Below are positions 24,020 through 35,233 of a DNA stretch of 64,000 nucleotides, piece by piece. Origin of the DNA: Heliocybe sulcata (taxonomy: Eukaryota > Basidiomycota > Agaricomycetes > Gloeophyllales > Gloeophyllaceae); NCBI GenBank assembly GCA_004369045.1, contig ML213511.1, forward strand, positions 1 to 64,000, written 5' to 3'. The translations under genes were made by a program, and so were the position numbers. Each line of letters opens with the position of its first letter. Within the stretch, counting starts at the first letter, position 1. The notes below the pieces were generated by a model. That model ran no database searches, was not told the origin of the DNA, and saw only the letters and a list, made by a program, of their open reading frames with translations.

Positions 24020-24776
24020 GCTCAAGACCCATGCGATTCTTGAATACATTCTTGATTGCGGTTCTACGCTCAACCTCTGAACTAAACCATTCACATCCGA
24101 CAACACTGAGTTCGTCAAGACAGAAGTGAGCACGGTCAGACGGCTCTTCTTCGCATCTATCTCTAAATATTGCGAAAGCCTCGTGAAGGAACACCAGACG
24201 GAGCGTGTCCCACTAACATGGACGGTTGAGGCAAACAACGCCGTCAGAACCAGCGATGTGCCGGAATTTGGAGGGCGAAGCAAGGGAAGGTGATGCGTCA
24301 CCGAGATCGTCCTTCAGACGCTTCGTCCCCAGCTCTTCCTCCTCCTCGCGTTTGCGCTTGCGATTCCCATGGTGGATACTGACCAGGACTGGGAAGCTCC
24401 ACCAGAAACAGCTCTGTCGGCAAGAGCGGCAGGTCTGCTAGTAACTGCAACCCCTTGAGTGGTTCGACATTGTTGTTGCTAGCGAAGCGTCACTCACTTG
24501 CGCCTTTAATGGTTCCGCAAACGAGTGGTCCTCGATATGCTCGCCATCCAAGCATCTCCACACTTTCAAGGTTGCAACTTGAATAGAAAATATGTGTCCC
24601 AGTGGCACGGCTTCTTGTGCGACCTTTTCCTTCAGATCGACGACCCTGGATCCAACAGATAGTGAGACCTTAAAGAACTCTCCGATAGGATTTCTGTGGC
24701 GGTCGACGAGCAGGTTTCGAGAGTAGCAGCCATGCGTATACTGACGCCACAGTACCGTACAGTGTTCAGAATTCAA
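24020..24776 (-). pseudogene. Crinkler-type (CRN) effector/toxin gene fossil
   Basis: The minus strand carries a piece resembling the ubiquitin-like Crinkler header (FFKVSLSVGSRVVDLKEKV, then a TLKVW motif), followed by a basic KRKREEEEEL stretch and a body fragment. Crinkler proteins are nuclear-acting factors widespread in fungi and oomycetes. The copy looks incomplete and broken at several places, and it sits between duplicated phosphatase and cyclin scraps, so it entered after or during the duplication. I treat it as a fossil. Confidence 0.6.
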
Positions 24777-24879
24777 ACCTCGGTATCACTTCCGCTTTTA
24801 GACGCCCATGCCCTGCTGGTGTCTTTGCGTTTGCTGAAGGTCGTACGCCGTAGCGCTGGTTATTGAAAGACTAGAGAAT

Positions 24880-26479
24880 GTCAAGGATAGCGATCTCTAG
24901 CTTGTTTCAAGTTTCACACCGGACTCTGCTGCTCCCTGGTTTGGACGCCACTTTGTCCCTGGCTGTCTCAGCACCTGAAACTTGGTATGCTGCACCTCCT
25001 TTATCGGATAGGAATCGTGAAGTGTATACTTCCTCCTCTGTCTGCTCAAACGGTCTCAGAGAACTCGCACACGGCAGCCTTCAAGCCCCAATGAGGCAGA
25101 ACTAGATGAATTGGCCAAAGAACATCCCAGTCGTCTACAGGAGCACCCTAAGAACGCTCAGGAGAGTGGCAAAGAGTCCGCAGACCTTTCGTCTCCTGGA
25201 TTACACGCTTGCTTCGGACAATCGTGGTCGATGCCCGTTCCTGCCAGTAATAGCCCAGGATACGACGGCCTGCCCAGCGCCGACGGCGGCGAACCGCAAG
25301 ACGTCGTGAGTACTCGGTTGCTAGGAAGGCAGATGTAAGACTTGGTGATAAGATGTTAGTCTTCAAGGACAAGGAGACGTCGGGCGCGGACTTGCCGCAA
25401 GGACACTCTCGTCGGCACCAGATATCCTGTCTCTGAAGACGTCTGAGTCATGTGACTGTGAAGATTGGCGAGCCTTTGGCCCCCGGCAGACCAGAAGGAC
25501 GCACTCCTAGGAAAAAATCAGCAGATTCACTAAGCGACCAGTGCCGATATCAGTATCAGGAGAAAGGACGGGGCCACACTACGGGTAGAAACTCGTCACT
25601 GCAAGAGAACTCTGCTTCTGAAGACTCGTCGATGTCTGAGGTCTCCGTCCCGAAGGCGAGTGCGGTGACGGCTGGCGGCAACCATACAAATGCAAGGCGA
25701 AGAACACTTCTTCCCTGGAGGTTGGGACGAAGCTCTTGTTAGACGTCTTGGACTGGCACACCCCGAGAAGATACATGGAGGCGAATCATAAGATCATCCT
25801 CAAGAAGGGAGTCACGATAATAGTTCAAAGACAGCGCTCCGCAAGCAGCCACTGATGTGGGTCTTCAAGAAAGAGGGGACGTTGGGCGCGGACGTGCCGC
25901 AGGGCGCACTCGGTGGCACAGGATATCCTCTCTCTGACAATATCTGAGTCATCTGACCGCGAAGATGGGCCAGCCTTCGGATCCCGAAGAGAAGAAGGCA
26001 GCAGATCCACTGAGCGACGAGTGTCGATATCAGTATCAGGAGAAAGGACGGGCCACTCTAAGAGTCGACGCTCGTCGCTGCAAGAGGACTCGCCTTCGAG
26101 GACGGAGATCTTACGAGTAGCCTGACGACTGAGCGGCATCATACAGAATGCAGGGCAAAAGAGACTCCCTCCCTGGAAATCCGGACTGAGCTCTTGTTAG
26201 ACACATTAGATCGCCACTGCCCGCGGAGACACCTACCTGGGCGACCTGGATACACCTACGAGGACTATTGCAAAGAGGCGCCCATCCTCAAGAACTATCC
26301 AGGACAGGAAGACATCGTTTTCCTGCTCGAACCGGACAGAAGGTTGGCGAATTGATCGACAAAAGCGGTAGCTGGTCCAAGCGCGTGGTAAATGACAATT
26401 CCGGCCACTCCGAATGCGCGTGCCACATCGCGACGCGTGTTATCTTTGTTCGTCTTTCACCTCTGCCACCACCACCATC
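24880..26479 (+). pseudogene. Decayed N-terminal half of the second cyclin gene
   Basis: Scattered blocks match exon 1 of the first cyclin gene: PVPASNSPGYD against PVPASSSPGYD, QEDIVFLLEPDRRLA against QDIAFLRELDRRLA, and VVNDNSGHSECACH against VVNADSGLSDASCH. No single frame joins them: stops and shifts interrupt the region, and the ATG at 19518 corresponds to a non-ATG codon near 24960. A roughly 500-base internal duplication adds to the disorder. It is a host-gene relic lying directly upstream of the still-open cyclin box at 26480. Confidence 0.8.
25359..26270 (+). repeat. Degenerate direct duplication, about 500-bp unit
   Basis: Sequence starting GTCTTCAAG at about 25359 recurs at about 25860. 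Shared blocks in the same order include GGGCGCGGAC, AGATATCCT/GGATATCCT, TATCAGTATCAGGAGAAAGG and GCTCTTGTTAGAC. The unit lies inside the decayed N-terminal half of the second cyclin gene and is absent from the first cyclin gene. Confidence 0.85.
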
Positions 26480-27944
26480 ATGGTCCAACCTCGCGCTGCA
26501 AGCAACTCTCCCGCTCGCATGGCGCGGCTTGATGTGCATGGGCATGAGGAGCGCGCTGCCCTCGTGGTGTCCAAGCGGAAGAGGGAGCCTTCACCTGGTG
26601 ATCGCGCCGTCTTGCGTGCCGGCAAGATTATCAAACTCTACCAACGCATTTACGACAATGCCACCGCCTCCTTCGCGCAGCCAGAGGGTCCTAAGACGGA
26701 TTCGGGGGACGGCATCCATTCGTCGTATGAGCCGGACCTGCCTGGAGAGGTGCCGCTCGTTTCGGTCGATGTCTCAGTTGAACAAGAACTCTCTTCTCCC
26801 GACGATCAAGATAGCCCTGCAGCATATGCCGACATTCCGAGACCTGCAGCGACGGTTATTGATAACCAGGACTATCGAGCGGATTTTGAGGATAGCCTAG
26901 GTCTGGATGAAGCGACCAGGACAGATCATGTTCATTGGATCCTTACGGTGCGTAGTCCTATTCTCTCTAACCACCCGTTGAACACTGCTGATGCAGCCGT
27001 ACAGGCGTTGCCCATGCCCCCCAAATCCAAGTCGAAGCAGGAACGGGAGTCGTATAGGGAGCTGCGCGACCAGCTCACGGGCTCGCCAGAGACGCGGTTC
27101 TGTGCCGCGCATATGTTTCTCAGGTATATGCATGCTTTGTCAAAGGAGACTTTAGGGAACGGTCAGTTCCTGGGTGTGGTTGTCCAGGGGAGAGATTATT
27201 TCCTTCAGGATGCGGCGCTAGCGTGCTTGGCCATTACCGTGAAGGTGAAAACTGCAAATGGTGGCGGTATGGAGGGTGACTGATTCTGGTTGCGTAGGCT
27301 GATAGAGAGGCCATTGAAGAGTTTTATCCCATTCACGTTTCGGAATACGTTCGGATGGCCAGGTCCGAAAGCACCGTCGACGATTTGAAAGTATGTATGC
27401 GTTTGCTTCATAGATACCCTCTCCTGACAATCGCATTAGTGTGCTGAAAGAGCCATTGTGAATATCCTGCAATTTAACGCTGCGACCGACTCCCCCGCGG
27501 CATACATCGAGGAAATCCACCAGGGCTGCGGTTCGCCCCTGGAGCGCGTGCTGCTACTGGAAGATGACCTCTGGGAGAGAGTGGAAGACGGAGTATACGA
27601 GCGTCTCTACGGCGCGCTGTACGATCTGGACGTCCTCAAGTTTCCTGTGTACTTGCTCACTGCGGCGGCGTTCTTGGAGGCGCTGACGGATGCGATGCAA
27701 GAGGTATTCTGCAGGCCCTTGTCTAAGTCGCCGTTCATCTCCGATGATGTCAAGAAGCTGGGGATGTGCCGAAAGATGGCTGAGCCGGAGGTGGAGTTGG
27801 TGAAGCTTGAGGTACAGCAGCTGTGTGGGGTCACGGAGGTACGTGGATGCGTGCGTAGGCGTTAGCAGTGCACGACTGACCGTGACCGAAATTTAGGCCG
27901 ATCTGAAACACTGCAGACAGTGGTTGGCTTCTGTTACAGTGTAA
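26480..27944 (+). CDS. Second divergent cyclin, box intact, N-terminus lost
   Basis: Paralogue of the 19518-23167 cyclin. Exons 26480-26947, 27005-27244, 27298-27390, 27440-27838 and 27897-27944 give 415 residues, all in phase. The 93-base and 48-base exons have exactly the same lengths as in the first copy, and all intron positions are conserved. The cyclin box reads YRADFEDSLGLDEATRTDH, HWILT, ETRFCAAHMFLRYMH, FLQDAALACLAITVK and VRMARSE. The start ATG (MVQPRAAS) is the one aligned with an internal Met of the first copy (TIMVQDQP). Upstream coding sequence has decayed. It may be a working short cyclin or a young pseudogene, and promoter and expression are unknown. Confidence 0.65.
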
Positions 27945-28348
27945 TGACCTACATCTTGTGTTATATTTTCTTGCTCAATATCGCTTTGTTGCACTCCTGT
28001 TGTATGTCGAATATAAGTGTAAGAATATTTATCATCTATCATGTACCATCGTAACACGAGTATGGTCCATCAATTTGCTATCACTTGCCCGCTGCGCCTT
28101 TGCTGGTACCCATTGATATCCAATATTCATCTCTCGAGTTTTGTTCAGATCCGTTTGCTCGAGGAGGTCCGGCAGTCCACAGACGGTACCATTACCACAC
28201 TTGACGGACCTACGTTCCCAGGCGCAGACTTCCGTGCCAATCGGTTTGTCAGGCTCTGTCAGGAGGGGACATAAACGTTTAAACTGGGGCCCCGCATTCC
28301 CTCCTGTCCGCCTCATACATGTTTACATTATAACACTGCTACACCCGA
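27945..28348. other. Intergenic stretch between cyclin 2 and leu5
   Basis: Noncoding. It is alignable with 23200-23500 behind the first cyclin gene, as expected for the duplicated unit, and contains the promoter of the carrier gene. Confidence 0.6.
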
Positions 28349-29553
28349 ATGCCTTCAAATGTCTCTGCTAGCCGGGACAACCAATCTTGGAACTATGTCT
28401 TGCGCTCGGGTCTTGCGGGAGGAGTTGCAGGATGCGTGGTATGTCTCCGTTATGTCAAGTATCACACACTGAAGCTGGAATTCCTGCACAGGCAAAGACG
28501 GTCGTCGCGCCTCTTGACCGCGTCAAGATTCTCTTTCAGACCTCGAACCCGGACTTCCAAAAATACACGGGTGCGTAGTGCTCGTCTGACACGCATTGGT
28601 GCCGAAGGAATGAACGCAACCATTGCTTCTTGGCTTCCAGGTTCGTGGGCGGGCGCGTTCAAGGCGGCGGGCAAGATCTACACCGATGGCGGCGTGCGCG
28701 GGCTGCTGCAGGGCCACTCTGCCACCCTTCTCCGCGTGTTTCCGTACGCGGCCATCAAGTTCATGGCGTACGACAAGGTCCACTTTGTAAGTACCGAACT
28801 CCATCTTTTTTGCTCTACTTTAACTCACTGTCCTTTAGATGTTAATGCCCACTAGAGACCACGAAACCAACTTCCGCAGATTCGCAGCAGGCTCGCTATC
28901 AGGCACGTCCCTCCCCTCCACTCCTCCCTGCTCATCCTCACCCTTGCTCCCCAGGAATGATCTCCGTCCTATTCACCTACCCCCTCGAAGTCATCCGCGT
29001 CCGCATGGCCTTCCAAACCCGCTCGGGCACCTCCTCCCCCCTCCGCCCCTCCGTCACACAAGCCATCCACCAAATCTCCTCCGAAGGCGCCGTCGCGCCC
29101 ACCTCCACCCAAACCGCCAAGACCCTCTTCACCACCTTCCCCGTCCTCAGATTCTACCGCGGCTTCACCGTCACCATCATCGGCATGGTACCCTACGCAG
29201 GCACGTCCTTCCTCACCTGGGGCTTCCTCCGCGCGAAGTTCATACCCAGGCCCATGCCGGGGGAGAAGAAGCCTGCGACACCTGGGGCGGATCTCGTCAT
29301 CGGCGGCATCTCGGGCATGATTGCGCAGACGGTCTCATATCCCTTCGAGATTATCCGGAGACATATGCAAGTGGGCGGAGTCATGCGACCGGACAGATGG
29401 CTCCGCTGGGGCGAAACCGTGAAAGCGATTTATAGGACCGGCGGGTGGAAGGGCTTCTATGTCGGTTTATCAATTGGATACCTCAAGGTTGTCCCAATGA
29501 CGGCAGTCAGCTACGCAGTATGGGAGGCCGGCAAGAGAGCGTTGAAGATATGA
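28349..29553 (+). CDS. leu5: Mitochondrial carrier, Leu5 type (coenzyme A transport)
   Basis: Inner-membrane carrier of the SLC25 family, closest by motif to yeast Leu5 and human SLC25A16, needed for coenzyme A in the mitochondrial matrix. Exons 28349-28438, 28492-28570, 28641-28786, 28839-28902 and 28955-29553 give 325 residues in phase. Three repeats are seen with signature motifs: VAPLDRVKILFQTSNP in repeat 1, TYPLEVIRVRMAFQT in repeat 2 and SYPFEIIRRHMQVGG in repeat 3. Repeat 1 is followed by GVRGLLQGHSATLLR. The KILFQTSNP stretch is the best clue to Leu5. The fourth intron must use a GC donor (GCACGT) to keep frame. A truncated copy of its 5' end lies at 23470-23620. Confidence 0.9.
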
Positions 29554-29913
29554 ATGGAAACCTTGTTGCATAGCTTGTACACTATCACTCATCACAGTAT
29601 CATTATTTGCAATGATAAAGTTGCAATCCGCAGTCTCAGAAGAGGGTATCATCTTGACTGGATTGCAAATGCAAATGCACGACAGCAAGGTGGACTCGAC
29701 AGCGGAAACAGACCGAGGACGCTACAGTGCAGCATACTTTTACTTTTACGATACTTGGAAATTCCATGTACAACCAAAAACAAATGCGACTATTGTAATA
29801 TGTTACCAAAGATCTAAATGTAGTTTTTTAGAATCCCTACCGGGAGGCTAGATTATTCTTTTGCACCGCGAAAGCAATTCGGGTGACACCCACCCCACGT
29901 GATTCACCTTCAA
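29554..29913. other. Convergent 3' spacer between leu5 and xylulokinase
   Basis: Noncoding spacer, AT-rich at 29750-29830, between two genes that end toward each other. No repeats seen. Confidence 0.5.
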
Positions 29914-32702
29914 TCAAACAAGCCCCTTCACCAACATACCCTCCAACCGACAATACTCAGGGACAAGACTGGCATACGCCATGAACGCATCCACATCCGC
30001 ATCCGCCACCCTTGCAAGCCCAAGCTGCAGCTCGCTCTCGCTCGTGGACGGCAGTGCAGTCACCGGCACCAGACTAGTAGCGCTGGGCGGTGCGGCCCCC
30101 GACCCGCTCCCATTCGCACTGTTGGGATCAGGAGTGGTAAACGCCGTGCTCGGGGCGGCACCACCCGAGCTCGCCGTAAGGCTCGAGAAGTTCGTCGAGC
30201 TCGTCAAGGTGCGCATACGCTCCTCGTGCCCGACCAGCAACACCTCATCCTCATCTTCCTCCACCACAACCGACGCCCCGAGCCCGGACACACGCCCTAG
30301 CGGTCCGAGCCCGTACGGCGTGCTTGTCCCACTGCCCGGCGCACTGCCAGGAACCATGACTGAACTGGGTAGCCCAGCAGCATTCGTCCTGGCAGGCATC
30401 GCACCGCCCGCAGTCCACCTCTTCACCAACAACCTTCGAATCTCCTCTTCATACCCGAGGCCCGACGCCCTGCCTGCCCGACCCCACGCCCAACGCGCAA
30501 CATACGCTCCGCCTAACGCAGCTCGGCTGGGGAACCCGCCGGCAGGCGCATTCCGGTGCGGACTCGCCTGTGCACTGTCGATCTGGGTCGTCGGCATACA
30601 AACGGGCGCGTTGAACACGTCTCCCACCACATTCGCGATACTCGGGAAGTTCGCGGCAGCACCCGTCGCAATGACACGAGAGGGCAAGGCCGCATAGTCA
30701 TATGGATCAAACGACAACCCTAGGCTCGCAGAGATCGGAAGTCTGGGTTGCGGTTGTGGCGATTTTCCTCTGCCTGGCGCAGGACCAAGAACACCCGTAG
30801 CAAGCATACGCGACCACCGAACGCGGAAGGAAAGAATCTGGGACTCGACAAGGCACCGCGGGTTCGCGCGCAAGTCGCGGAATTCGTTGACCTTGATGCC
30901 AGTCTCGAAGCGATAGATGCCCTTTACGTGTGAGAATGGGTAACTATCAGCCTGGAGGAACCAGAAACTGAACAGCTTGTCGTCTAGGCTGGATTAAAAG
31001 TTGTCATCGTCAAGTTGCGGTAGGACTGAAGGCAACCACAAACCCTATCGATCCTCCGGGAGGTACAATAGCGACTAGTCGGTCAAATGCACTCCAACTC
31101 TTCGTGTACATGTCTCGTACAAGTGCGCGAGGCACGTCGGCATTGCTGCAGGACCCTGACATCAGTGAACCAGGAAGGAAAAGAGTGGACAACAGCACGC
31201 ACCGGTTCGTAAGCGTAACGACATATTTCTTCTTGTCACTAGGGTCCTGAGCAGGATGTGGGTACAAGTTATAGAGGCGTGTAGGGACATAATTTGGTGC
31301 AGTCGCCATAAGCTGGTCCATGGGGCCACAAGCGAGAACAGCGTCCGTCGGGGAGGGTGCAACAGAAAGGTATAATGACAGGTAGTCCGGGATGAAGGCA
31401 GATACCCCAGTATCTTGATAGTCACGTAATCGAGATTAGACTTACCATCCGACCGGAACAGAGGAACACAGAAAGACGCACCAGGATCAAACCCGTACCG
31501 CTCCACCAGATACCTTGATATTGTCCCCACTCTCCGTCCACACCCAACAACATCCACCTCACCCAACCAGCCTCTCATTTTGCGCCCATCCTCGCGACTC
31601 CCACCAACGATATCCAGCACTCCATCGTCCCAGTCCCCCGCATCATGCAGCCACATCCCCGTCGCACACGCCTCCGCCTCGCTCATCGGCACCCACTGTG
31701 CACACACCAAACTAGCAAGGAACGCTGACGCAACCTGCACCCTACCGGTACGGTTCCATATATCCGGGGCCGCCTCGCGCACCTTGAGAAACTGCGCTGC
31801 TGTGAGAGCTGGTGAAGCGCAAATACCAACACGTGCGGCCATATGGTCTGGCCCACCGAGGGCGGCTTCGAGAGCCAGAGCATGGGTATGCGCCGATGTG
31901 TCCTGTGCGATCGGAGCGTTTGGGAGAGAAAAGGTCTGCGCAGTGATCTGAGAGTAGAGCGGGAGTCGAGAGTCGAGCGCGGGGAAGGAAGGTATTGGAC
32001 TTGATTTCCACCATATCAGGGCATGCTGGAAAACATGTCAGTCGGATTTGCGGGTACCATCGCTGAGGGCATGGGAGACGTGCAAGCCGTATACACACAG
32101 CGAGAGGCCAGCAGACCTCCAAAACCGTTACACGGCATGACACATCTCACGTCGAGGCCGCTCGATGCAACTCACCTGTGCGCTCCCGCCGATCCCTCTA
32201 ATCCTGCTCAGGTCATAATTCTTGTGCAACTTTTCGAGGAGGAAGTCTGTCGCCGAAATAGGAAAGGGATGGGGCGAGCGATCGAACCAGATCGACAGGA
32301 GCCAAAAATAGTCAGTCTTCCCATCCACGCGACAAACGAAGACAAGAGACGCGAAAATTTGATTCCGCGACACGCACCAAGCGCTTTCACAAACATGTTC
32401 ACCGGCGTCGTGTAAGCCTCCCCTGGCGTCGTGAAGATGCCTCCCTGCGTTCTGTACGGCAATCAGACACATCGATGATTGGAGATGCGGGGAGAAAGTG
32501 GGGCAAAGAAAGGATAGATTTGCAAGTTTTGAGCAACGAGGCGTGACACTCACTGGAATTCAACCAGTTCTGAATCATAGTCCACACACTCGACCCCAAC
32601 CAGCTCCAGATTCTCATCCACAATCGAGGCCCTCAGCTGGTCCGTCGCGAGCTCAAGCCCAAGGAACAGGGCGGACCCGCTTTTCGACGCGGCCGGCGGC
32701 AT
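29914..32702 (-). CDS. D-xylulokinase (FGGY kinase)
   Basis: Phosphorylates D-xylulose to xylulose-5-phosphate in the cytosol, feeding the pentose phosphate pathway. The start (32702) gives SALFLGLELATDQLRAS, the N-terminal FGGY strand. Further exons carry TQGGIFTTPGEAYTTPV, QHALIWWKSS (typical of xylulokinases), MWLHDAGDWDDGVLD, then PTDAVLACGPMDQLM where other kinases have a SLGTS-type phosphate loop, and KGIYRFETG. The last large exon (29914-30873) has VIATGAAANFPSIANVVGDVFN and ALGGAYVARWAWG, followed by an unusual Ser/Gly/Pro and acidic insertion of about 100 residues before the ending. At least seven exons are implied. The family is certain; the exact exon edges between 31400 and 32500 are approximate. 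Confidence 0.9.
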
Positions 32703-33684
32703 TATCCTCTCCTAGTCTTGTCTTAAAGTGCAATGCAGGCACGCCAGCAGAGTAGGAGTCCGCCCAGTCGTGATCGTGATCGTGGATCGTCGTAAAGAGC
32801 CGCAGCCGCCAACCAGCCTCCAGATCGCAGAAAATTTAAGCACCCCGTCGCTGGAAGGGTCGAGCCCAGTGATGACAGAGGACAGAGAGAGGACGTGTAA
32901 CAGTGCTCTGTTCTCAGGCTGTGGTGGTCTCCAGGCTCGGTTCATCATCCATCGCTGCACCGTTTACGTACCTTCGGTCAAGCCTTCTCGGCCTCGTGTA
33001 GCGAGTTCCCACGAACAATTAACCCTGACGACAATTGCTATGTTTGGACCTTTGTTTGCCCGAATGAATGGCCGGAAAACTCACCAATATTAGGGCTTGA
33101 GACCCGGAGTACCCACCGCTCAAAGTTCGCGCCTAGGAAATGCTCTAATCAAGAGGAAGAAGTCATGACGCGTCGTCTAATGAGATGCAGCGGTCTGGTG
33201 TGGGACATAGGATGCTGGTGTAGAGGTTTGGTGAAGAGGAAAATACGGGACGCGGCCGTGGCGGTCACGGGGAAAGAGACGACAGGCACTTATCCTGCGC
33301 TGCCCCCTCTTATATGCCAAAGAAATGTGAAAGATGTGATTCATGGAAGTATGACGTTCATGCGATCAAAATGGGTCTCTCTTCGAAGATGTAGACGAAT
33401 GAAGGAATGCCCCTTCCCGATGTGGACATATTTCATGGATCGGGATCGAGGGCATGACAGCTCTTTAACAGGAAAACCCAACACTGCCAGCCACAGGCAC
33501 AATATTTGTTCAAGCCCGGGCTTTGTTCGAAGTTTCGAATTTGTGGCGACAACATATATCGCACCCAGTGCATAGATTATAATGGCAGTATCATTATCAT
33601 AGGCCATTCTTGGGGGCCGACCGGTCTGAGAACCGCTGCTCTATTGGTATTACATCTTACAGTCCGTAAATCCAGTCGAATGCT
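32703..33684. other. Intergenic stretch, nothing recognised
   Basis: It holds the xylulokinase promoter and the 3' flank of the TUDOR-domain gene. The frames seen here (for example 33165-33575) have no family resemblance and begin in unsupported places. Confidence 0.45.
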
Positions 33685-34123
33685 CTAATCCGAATTCTTG
33701 GCTTCCTTGACCTCGTTCAACTCATGCGCCAACTTGACGACATCGTTCTGCAAAGAGAACGCGTCGTCAGATTCATCAGACCCACTCTAGTAGACGCTCC
33801 AGCTCGGCGGTGACACTGACTCCTTTCCGCGTGATTTCTACGGCTGGGTCACCCTCTCGTGCATTTCTCGATACCGTGTTGCCCTGCAGATGGATGTTCA
33901 TCTATACTGAGAAAGAAAAGAGGGTGGAAGTTGAACGCACTTTCGACGAGGTCACTACTGCTTTACCCTCCGTGACGATCTCGGCCACCTCTCCCGACGG
34001 ATTACCAGAACCCCATTTCCAGCTGTCCATCCTCTATCAGCAACCGAGCGTCCTCCCTCTACATATAGCAAAGACTCACGAGACCTTCTGCCCCTGCGCC
34101 AAATGCTCAGCCAAGTCCGTCAT
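33685..34123 (-). CDS. HVA1-family TUDOR-domain small protein
   Basis: Short protein of about 80-85 residues in the 'hypervirulence associated protein, TUDOR domain' family (formerly DUF2945). The pieces seen on the minus strand are MTDLAEHLAQGQKVS, then WKWGSGNPSGEVAEIV with EGKAVVTSSKGNTVSRN, and finally NDVVKLAHELNEVKEAKN. Three introns are implied; the last exon follows a GTCAGT donor and a TTTGCAG acceptor. Family members are small cytosolic proteins of bacteria and fungi with no settled biochemical role; the name comes from one fungal study. The strongest evidence is the WxWGSGxPxGEV and GNxVSRN pair followed by the NDVVKLA end. Confidence 0.85.
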
Positions 34124-35233
34124 CGTTCTGGTCGGTATTAGGAGATGTTGTGGTCGAAGGATACAGCGCCTCAAGCGAGCACGGTACGATTGTGTAGCAA
34201 GGAACTTCGAGTACATGCTTTATATACGGATTCGCCTGGGCTCGGAGGCTGGCAATGCTACCCTCCGAGAGGCGTCATAGACTGCCCACGCTAGCCACCC
34301 AGACGGATCGAGACTGCCTTCTCCCGATCACGTCGCTGTCAGTGTCCGCCGCCCGATCGCGTCGCCTCCGCCACATGCGTCGGACTGCGGTGTCGCTGAG
34401 ATACCTTTGACCCTGTCGCCATCTGAGACCCGTTGCGGGAGGTCGACGTCCGACCTCGGCCATAAAGCAATATTACCGGCCACGGACGACGCATGTGGCA
34501 TACCTACATAGCCGCTAATTTGGGACTCGGATAACTCACACTCCAAGTTCCCGCTGTCGATCTCGTGATGGCCGTCAATATGAACAGCTGCACATGCCGT
34601 CCTCCACCTCGAAGTTACCGAGTCCAACTTTGTCAGAGTAAGGGAGTGTCGGTGATTCCATGTGGAGATGTAATTGCTTGTGATTCCTTCCTCACTTCGA
34701 TGTCTGCTTTAATTGGCCTTGGCAGCTGATCGTACCACGTCTCGCTTCACAGGCCTCAAGGCCTCATGTACATGCTCTGAAGACGTAGGAGGTACGGCGT
34801 CTATCAGTACGTCCTGGGTCCGTCCATGGCGTGCTTACTGTTTACTCAGAAATCGCAGAGGACACCAGGACACTGACCGGCAATGAGATTAACCCGTGCC
34901 GTTCGACCAGACAGACGTCGTGTTCCAGAGTCTTTGGACCTTACACCACTTGCAGCCGATTTATATGAGAGAGAAAAAGGGCCAACAAGCGATTGGTACA
35001 GGTATTTATATTTCGTGACATAGACGGCCTCGGTGGGAGGGGCGATCGGAAGCAGGCTTACAGTGATTCATACTAACATCGACAGTACAGCCCATAGTTC
35101 GTGGACGCCACGAGCAGTACCCCATTTAGGACAAGGCGGACGGTCGCCAAGCGTATAGCATAGATGAACAGTATATTAAGCAGAGATTATGGAGCATATG
35201 ATACAGCATACGAGCCAAGTCTAACCAAGCACG
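34124..35233. other. Intergenic stretch, nothing recognised
   Basis: No coding chain, repeats or RNA genes could be supported here. Confidence 0.4.

Noticed and set aside
29980-30697. Plus-strand frame of 238 residues
   Set aside because: It is the antisense shadow of the last xylulokinase exon, whose codons and motifs are clear.
33165-33575. Plus-strand frame of 136 residues
   Set aside because: No family resemblance, mixed composition, and it overlaps the flank of the TUDOR-domain gene on the other strand.
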